Below, piece by piece: positions 59,259 through 64,000 of a stretch of 64,000 bases of DNA (within the stretch, counting starts at the first letter, position 1; the number at the start of each line of letters is the position of its first letter). The translations under genes and the position numbers were made by a program. Location of the stretch: NCBI RefSeq assembly GCF_003287405.1, contig NZ_PRLD01000001.1, positions 372,001 through 436,000 of the forward strand. Direction: 5' to 3'. Below the pieces are notes generated by a model, which did no database searches, was not told the origin of the DNA, and was given only the letters and a program-made list of their open reading frames with translations. The stretch is from Faecalibacterium prausnitzii. Lineage in GTDB: Bacteria; Bacillota; Clostridia; Oscillospirales; Ruminococcaceae.

Positions 59259-61832
59259 TTGCAAAAGGAGCAATTTGACATTACGGGTATGACTTGCTCG
59301 GCCTGCTCTGCCAGGATTGAAAAGAGCGTGGGCAAGCTCCCCGGCATCAAAGAAGTGTCCGTCAATCTGCTGAAGAATAGCATGGTTGCTTCTTATGATG
59401 AGTCTGTTTTGGACACGGCGGGAATTGTCCAGGCAGTTGAAAAAGCCGGATATGGTGCGTTTCCAAAAACTCCGGCACAAACGAAAAGCCACACGGCTGC
59501 CCCGGCAGCAAAGCCGGAAGCCAGCACAGCGCAGGCAGAATATAAGCAGATGAAACAACGGCTTTTGCTGTCTGCGCTCTTTACGATACCGTTGTTTTAT
59601 ATCTCTATGGGTCACATGATGGGCTGGCCCTTGCCCGGTTTTCTGCTGGGCATGGAAAATGCGATGAGTTTTGCATTTACCCAGTTTCTTCTGCTGATCC
59701 CGGTGGTATTTATCAATTTCAAATACTATCGCATGGGATTCAAGACTTTGTTCCACGGTTCGCCCAATATGGATTCCCTGATTGCCATAGGTTCCAGTGC
59801 GGCAATCGTCTATGGTATTTATGCCATTTATAAAATCGGCATCGGATTCGGTCACGGGGATATGGCTACGGTTCACAGCTTTATGATGGATTTGTATTTT
59901 GAATCCGCAGGTATGATCCTAACCCTGATTACGCTGGGCAAGACTCTGGAAGCCCGTGCAAAGGGCAAAACTTCTGATGCGATTACAAAACTGATGAACC
60001 TGGCTCCCAAGACTGCTACCGTGGAGCGGGACGGCCAGGAACTTCAAGTTCCTGTTGAAGATGTGCAGATAGGTGAAACCCTGATTGTCAAGGCCGGAGA
60101 ATCCGTGCCGGTGGATGGCATTGTGATTGAGGGATTCTCCTCTGTTGATGAATCCGCCTTAACCGGTGAGAGCATCCCGGTGGAAAAGCATATTGGGGAC
60201 AAAGTGATCGGTGCGACAACAAGTAAGTCCGGCTATTTCAAAATGCAGGCTACCAAAGTGGGCGATGATACAACGCTGGCGCAGATCGTCCGCCTGGTGG
60301 ATGAGGCGACCAGTTCAAAAGCCCCCATTGCAAAGCTGGCTGATAAAGTTAGCGGCGTATTCGTACCGGTAGTTATCACGATTTCCCTGATTGCCGTTGT
60401 AGTCTGGCTGTTGTTGGGCTATGGATTTGAATTTGCCCTTTCTATCGGTATCTCCATTCTGGTCATTTCCTGCCCCTGTGCGCTGGGACTGGCAACACCT
60501 ACTGCTATTATGGTTGGAACCGGCAAAGGTGCGACAAATGGCATCCTGATTAAATCAGCGGAAGCCCTGGAAACCGCCCATAACATTGATACGGTCGTTC
60601 TGGACAAGACCGGAACCATTACCCAGGGTACACCTGTGGTAACAAATATGCTCTGCAAAGAGGGTATCCGCTCAAAAGAGCTGCTGCAAATTGCGGCTTC
60701 TCTGGAAAAACTGTCCGAACATCCTTTGGCAGATGCGATTGTAACAGAAGCTGAAAAAGAGGGGCTTTCTTTCCTGCCGGTGAGCGCTTTTAAGCAGATT
60801 CCCGGCCAGGGTATTGTCGGTTGGATCGGTGATGATACCTGCCTTGCCGGCAATCGCCGGTTAATAGAGGCAAATGATATCCAGGGCGGCGCACTCCTCC
60901 AGTTGGGCGAGGAAATGGCTGTGGATGGCAAAACACCGCTGTTCTTTGCCCGTGGCGGGCAGCTCATTGGTGTCATTGCCGTGGCCGATGTAGTGAAGCC
61001 CACCAGCAGACAGGCGGTGCAGGAACTGGCCCGCATGGGGATTGAAGTCGTCATGCTGACCGGGGATAATGCCAAGACTGCTGAAGCAATCCGGCGTCAA
61101 GTCGGTGTGAACCGTGTGGTTGCCGAGGTGTTTCCCCAGGACAAGGAAAAGGAGATCCGGCGATTACAGAACGAGTGGAAAAAGGTTGCGATGGTTGGCG
61201 ACGGCATCAATGATGCACCGGCACTTGCCAGAGCAGATGTCGGTATCGCCATCGGAGCGGGAACCGATGTGGCGATTGAATCCGCAGATATTGTCTTAAT
61301 GAAAAGTGACCTGCTGGATGTATCGACGGCAATTCAGCTTAGTAAGGCGGTGATCCGCAACATCAAGCAGAATCTGTTCTGGGCATTTATCTATAACATT
61401 ATCGGGATTCCGGTGGCAGCAGGGCTTTTCTACCTGCCTTTTGACCTGAAATTGAATCCAATGATCGGTGCGTTTGCCATGAGCTTCAGCTCTGTATTTG
61501 TGGTATCGAACGCCCTGCGGCTGAGATGGTTCAAGGCAAAGCATTTATCCCATACGGAGCCAGACACGGCCCAATCGTATGCAGAAACACCAGCTAAAAA
61601 AATAAGCAAAGGAGCGATTGAAATGGAAAAAGTATTGAATATTGAGGGGATGGTCTGCATGAACTGCGTAAAGCACGTTGACAAGGCGCTGCGTGAAATC
61701 CAGGGCATCAGGGAGGTTTCTGTCAGCCTTGAAAACAAATCGGCACAGGTGCAGCTTAATCAGGATGTGCCGGATGAAGTATTGAAAGCGGCGATTGAGG
61801 ATGCGGGCTATCAGGTTGTGGGTATCCAGTAA
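59259..61832 (+). CDS. copA: Copper-exporting P1B ATPase with N- and C-terminal HMA domains
   Basis: An 857-residue membrane pump from TTG 59,259 with AGAAGGG upstream. HMA1 has ITGMTCSACSARIEKSV (residue 10); then membrane helices, TGES (ALTGESIPVEKHIGD), CPC in VISCPCALGLATPTAIM (about 404), DKTGTITQGTPV (about 448), HP in LSEHPLAD, and GDGINDAPALARADVGI (about 647). The CPCALGLATPTA pattern is that of Cu+ pumps. A second HMA, MEKVLNIEGMVCMNCVKHVD, is joined at the C-terminus from residue 789 after an internal ribosome site. It exports copper from the cytosol. Followed 11 bases later by csoR. Confidence 0.94.
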   Translation: MQKEQFDITGMTCSACSARIEKSVGKLPGIKEVSVNLLKNSMVASYDESVLDTAGIVQAVEKAGYGAFPKTPAQTKSHTAAPAAKPEASTAQAEYKQMKQRLLLSALFTIPLFYISMGHMMGWPLPGFLLGMENAMSFAFTQFLLLIPVVFINFKYYRMGFKTLFHGSPNMDSLIAIGSSAAIVYGIYAIYKIGIGFGHGDMATVHSFMMDLYFESAGMILTLITLGKTLEARAKGKTSDAITKLMNLAPKTATVERDGQELQVPVEDVQIGETLIVKAGESVPVDGIVIEGFSSVDESALTGESIPVEKHIGDKVIGATTSKSGYFKMQATKVGDDTTLAQIVRLVDEATSSKAPIAKLADKVSGVFVPVVITISLIAVVVWLLLGYGFEFALSIGISILVISCPCALGLATPTAIMVGTGKGATNGILIKSAEALETAHNIDTVVLDKTGTITQGTPVVTNMLCKEGIRSKELLQIAASLEKLSEHPLADAIVTEAEKEGLSFLPVSAFKQIPGQGIVGWIGDDTCLAGNRRLIEANDIQGGALLQLGEEMAVDGKTPLFFARGGQLIGVIAVADVVKPTSRQAVQELARMGIEVVMLTGDNAKTAEAIRRQVGVNRVVAEVFPQDKEKEIRRLQNEWKKVAMVGDGINDAPALARADVGIAIGAGTDVAIESADIVLMKSDLLDVSTAIQLSKAVIRNIKQNLFWAFIYNIIGIPVAAGLFYLPFDLKLNPMIGAFAMSFSSVFVVSNALRLRWFKAKHLSHTEPDTAQSYAETPAKKISKGAIEMEKVLNIEGMVCMNCVKHVDKALREIQGIREVSVSLENKSAQVQLNQDVPDEVLKAAIEDAGYQVVGIQ
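61623..61832 (+). CDS. copZ: Internal CopZ-like protein within the 3' end of copA
   Basis: ATG 61,623 lies in the copA frame and is 8 bases after a strong AAAGGAG (61,608-61,614). It would give a free 69-residue HMA protein, MEKVLNIEGMVCMNC, with the classic CopZ CxxC and VSVSLENKSAQVQL fold. So one gene may make both a pump with an attached chaperone and a separate copper chaperone. It looks like a once separate copZ whose upstream stop codon was lost. That both products are made is inferred from the ribosome site only. Confidence 0.6.
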   Translation: MEKVLNIEGMVCMNCVKHVDKALREIQGIREVSVSLENKSAQVQLNQDVPDEVLKAAIEDAGYQVVGIQ

Positions 61833-61843
61833 ACGGGCGGCCT

Positions 61844-62107
61844 ATGAAAGCAAAAAAAGATGATATTACCCACAAATTGAAGATTGCCAGAGGACAAATA
61901 GACGGTATCCTGCAAATGATTGAGGAAGATCGCTATTGTGTAGATATATCCACGCAGCTTCAGTCCGTGCAGGCTTTGTTAAAGAGCGTAAATCAACAGA
62001 TTCTACAGGCACATATCCGAAACTGTGTCCGGGAGGCTTTGCAAACCGATGCAGAAAATCCGAAGCTGGAGGAAGCCCTGAAACTACTTGAAAAAATGGC
62101 ACGGTAA
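61844..62107 (+). CDS. csoR: CsoR-family copper-sensing repressor
   Basis: An 87-residue all-helical protein from ATG 61,844, 11 bases after copA. The CsoR metal-site residues are in place: Cys in DRYCVDISTQLQ, then His and Cys in QAHIRNCVREAL, a C-H-C triad for Cu+. The starting KLKIARGQIDGILQMIEE helix is typical. CsoR tetramers bind G-tract boxes and leave DNA on binding Cu+; the box at 59,203-59,222 is the likely target. It ends the copA operon with a strong terminator. Confidence 0.9.
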   Translation: MKAKKDDITHKLKIARGQIDGILQMIEEDRYCVDISTQLQSVQALLKSVNQQILQAHIRNCVREALQTDAENPKLEEALKLLEKMAR

Positions 62108-62111
62108 TACC

Positions 62112-62145
62112 AGGAGCGGAAAGGGATTCTTGCCTTTCCGCTCCT
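62112..62145 (+). terminator. Terminator after csoR
   Basis: AGGAGCGGAAAGG (62,112-62,124) and its exact inverse (62,133-62,145) form a 13-bp stem, followed by AATTTCGTTT. It starts five bases after the csoR stop. Confidence 0.8.
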
Positions 62146-62264
62146 AATTTCGTTTCGGATTGGATTGTAAATCCTGCAATTAGGAGCGTACAAAAAAGCC
62201 CTAATTTTATATACTTTAGGTGGTTAGATGTGGCTAATGAATGAAGATCAGGAGGAAATAAGTG

Positions 62265-63638
62265 ATGAAACAGGCACTTGACACAAGAACAAAACTTTTA
62301 ACGAAAAGTCCCTGGCCTCTCATGCTGGAACTGAGCATCCCTGCTGTCCTGGGCATGGTGGTTGTCGGGCTTTACAACATGATGGATTCCATCTTTGTCG
62401 GCCAGTTGGTGGGCGACGTGCAGATGGGAGCCGTTTCTGTATCCTATCCGTTTACCTTAATCAACGCTGGTTCAGCCGCTATGCTGGGCGTGGGTTCCGC
62501 TTCGGTGCTGTCCCGTGCCATTGGCAAAAAGGACGAAAACACCGTCAAAAAGATCATGGGCAACCTGGTTGCTATGGTTCTTCTGCTGTCGGTGATATAC
62601 ACAGTGATCGGCATGACGTTTACCCGTCAGCTTCTGTCCCTGGCCGGTGCAAGCGACAATATTCTGAACTATGCTGAAAAATATCTGCGGATCGTGTTTG
62701 CCGGTTCTCTGTTCGTAAACTTCTTCCAGAGTGCAAACATGGTAATCCGTGGTGAGGGGCAGCTTAAAAAAGCAATGACCATCATCGCCAGCGGTGCAAT
62801 CCTTAACATCATTCTCGACCCGATTTTTATTACGATCTTAAATCCCTATGGCATGGGCATTGAGGCCGCTGCTTATGCGACCGTCCTTTCCCAGTTTATC
62901 CAGGCCGCTGTTACCCTGTGGTATTTCAAGAAGAAAAGCCCAAACGTGAAAATCGGACGCATCCGCATCGACGGCACGCTGCTCCCGCAGGTTCTTTCGG
63001 TCGGCGTATCTGCTCTGTTGATGCAGATCCTGACGCTGGTACAGCAGACTGTAATTTATCGTGTGGCATCCAACTATGGCGGCGAAACCTCCCAGCTTCT
63101 TTTGGGAGCAGCACTCCGGTTCTGGAACTTCTCTTTTGTTCCTCTTTGGGGTATCAGCCAGGGCTTCCAGCCTGCCGCCGGTACGAACTACGGCGCAAAG
63201 GATTATGACCGTGTAAAGAAGCTGACAAAGGTGTTTATCATTGCCGCTACGTTACTGTCACTGGTATTCTACATTCCGGTGGAGCTGTTCCCGGAAAAGA
63301 TTTTGTCTATGTTCTTAACAACACCGGGTATCGCCGCATCGGGAGCCACGAACTTCCGTATCATGTTCAGCACCTATATCCTGCAAGGCAGCTTCTTGAT
63401 TGCCGTAACTTTGTTCCAGTCCTTGGGCAAGGCAAATAAGGCGACCTGGCTGGTGCTGTTCCGTCAGATTATCCTGTTTATCCCGCTTTGCGTCATTCTG
63501 CCGATGATCGGCGGCATGGGCATCCGTGGCGTGTGGCTGGCGATTGCGCTGACCGATGCGATCCTCGTCGTTATCACGATTTCCATGATGCTGTATGAGT
63601 TTGGCAAGATGCCGGCGACTTCCAGCGTAAAGCGATAA
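62265..63638 (+). CDS. MATE-family multidrug efflux pump
   Basis: A 457-residue membrane protein. ATG 62,265 is nine bases after AGGAGG; a GTG one codon earlier is possible. It has about 12 helices in two MatE halves; KSPWPLMLELSIPAVLGMVV begins the first and RIDGTLLPQVLSVGVSALLM the second. Motifs such as MMDSIFVGQLVGD and NMVIRGEGQLKKAM are usual in the family, which expels cationic drugs by Na+ or H+ exchange. It is 12 bases before feoA, so these may be co-transcribed. A role in drug or metal-stress tolerance is likely; the substrate is unknown. Confidence 0.9.
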   Translation: MKQALDTRTKLLTKSPWPLMLELSIPAVLGMVVVGLYNMMDSIFVGQLVGDVQMGAVSVSYPFTLINAGSAAMLGVGSASVLSRAIGKKDENTVKKIMGNLVAMVLLLSVIYTVIGMTFTRQLLSLAGASDNILNYAEKYLRIVFAGSLFVNFFQSANMVIRGEGQLKKAMTIIASGAILNIILDPIFITILNPYGMGIEAAAYATVLSQFIQAAVTLWYFKKKSPNVKIGRIRIDGTLLPQVLSVGVSALLMQILTLVQQTVIYRVASNYGGETSQLLLGAALRFWNFSFVPLWGISQGFQPAAGTNYGAKDYDRVKKLTKVFIIAATLLSLVFYIPVELFPEKILSMFLTTPGIAASGATNFRIMFSTYILQGSFLIAVTLFQSLGKANKATWLVLFRQIILFIPLCVILPMIGGMGIRGVWLAIALTDAILVVITISMMLYEFGKMPATSSVKR

Positions 63639-63650
63639 GGAGGGCCGTAT

Positions 63651-63866
63651 ATGTACCTCTGCGATGGAAAGATAGGAAATAACTACAAAGTTTCAGATAT
63701 TGAGCTGCCCACCAATATGGAAAAGCGGCTGGAAGCCCTGGGCATGACCCGTGGGACTTCCGTTGCCGTTCTGAACAGCAAAAGCCACGGTGTTCTGATC
63801 GTCAAGGTGAGAGGAACACGGTTTGCTCTTGGGCGCAATATCACCAAAAATATTTTAGTGGGGTAA
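63651..63866 (+). CDS. feoA: FeoA iron-transport protein
   Basis: A 71-residue protein from ATG 63,651 after AAGGAGGG. The SH3-like FeoA pattern is present: KIGNNYKVSDIELPTNMEKR, LEALGMTRGTSVAVLN and GVLIVKVRGTRFALGRNITK. FeoA assists FeoB in ferrous iron uptake. It starts 12 bases after the MATE gene and is followed six bases later by feoB. Placing an iron importer next to copper and cadmium exporters suggests general metal homeostasis, or that the chromosome begins here. Confidence 0.9.
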   Translation: MYLCDGKIGNNYKVSDIELPTNMEKRLEALGMTRGTSVAVLNSKSHGVLIVKVRGTRFALGRNITKNILVG

Positions 63867-63872
63867 ATTCCG

Positions 63873-64000
63873 ATGAGAGAAAACTTGACAATAGGCTTCA
63901 TCGGAAATCCGAACTGCGGAAAGACTACGCTTTTTAATGCGTATACCGGCGCAAACTTAAAAGTGGCGAACTGGCCGGGAGTTACGGTTGAAAAAGTAGA
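63873..64000 (+). CDS. feoB: FeoB ferrous iron transporter, N-terminal part (runs off the window)
   Basis: ATG 63,873 begins a frame open to the right edge. The 42 visible residues include the G-protein P-loop [16 protein letters not shown] (G1) and the switch region [13 protein letters not shown] (G2), the unmistakable start of FeoB. The membrane channel lies outside the window. It is the third gene of a MATE-feoA-feoB run. Confidence 0.93.
   Translation, partial: MRENLTIGFIGNPNCGKTTLFNAYTGANLKVANWPGVTVEKV

Noticed and set aside
1-64000. CRISPR array, rRNA or tRNA genes
   Set aside because: No regularly spaced repeats and no rRNA or cloverleaf-like tRNA sequences were noticed. A covariance search was not possible, so an unusual tRNA could be missed.

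Overview
The window is almost entirely mobile DNA from a gut-type Clostridia (Firmicutes; Lachnospiraceae/Oscillospiraceae-like). The evidence is the gene families (RepA_N, PcfB, Maff2, PrgI, CD1108-type NlpC/P60, DUF4315, DUF4366, DUF4316, TnpV/W/X, a Clostridia-type RlmD tail), AGGAGG ribosome sites with frequent TTG starts, and a roughly 50% GC core with AT-richer cargo patches. No rRNA, tRNA or CRISPR array was found. No species can be named.

Layout. (1) 1 to about 10,300: an integrative mobilizable element (IME-1) inserted in the 3' end of rlmD (23S rRNA m5U methyltransferase). It begins with a replacement rlmD tail (2-247), followed by a PadR/HAAS-domain/lipoprotein cargo, a sigma factor with an XRE regulator, a CHC2 primase and P4-type helicase with an origin-like repeat region, a MobV relaxase, and a large serine recombinase. 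The recombinase reading frame runs through the right attachment site into the displaced rlmD tail (to 10,596). (2) 10,700-52,600: the backbone of a large integrative conjugative element (ICE): RepA, a DUF7768/PAPS-reductase-like pair, PcfB, VirD4, Maff2, a TrbL-like protein, PrgI, VirB4, an NlpC/P60 hydrolase, DUF4315, DUF4366, topoisomerase III, DUF4316, a giant methylase-helicase, MobC and a relaxase. (3) 15,927-25,971: a second IME (IME-2, Tn4451-like: tnpV, MobA/L relaxase, CHC2 primase, VapE, tnpW, tnpX) that splits the ICE gene maff2. (4) 45,445-48,239: a group II intron with a reverse transcriptase, inserted in the Walker A codons of the giant helicase. Exact removal restores GAGKT and one frame of 3,176 residues. 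(5) 52,650-64,000: cargo or flanking genes: a radical SAM enzyme and a nitroreductase sharing an operator with an HxlR regulator, two ArsR regulators, a Cd/Zn ATPase with a metallochaperone, a copper ATPase with a fused CopZ domain, CsoR, a MATE pump, FeoA and the start of FeoB.

How the parts work together. The ICE encodes a type IV secretion system (VirD4 coupling protein, VirB4 ATPase, TrbL/PrgI membrane parts, NlpC/P60 wall hydrolase) and its own relaxase and replication initiator. The two IMEs carry their own relaxase, recombinase and replication genes and presumably use a conjugative machine in trans; IME-2 sits inside such a machine. The right-hand genes would give metal and xenobiotic tolerance. 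The right ICE boundary and its integrase are not visible, so whether the metal genes belong to the ICE is an inference.

The most notable structures are the rlmD-tail swap with a recombinase-target chimera, the maff2 insertion, the intron in Walker A, a TnpV gene in another frame inside the giant helicase gene, an internal CopZ start inside copA, and several well-defined promoter/operator sites.
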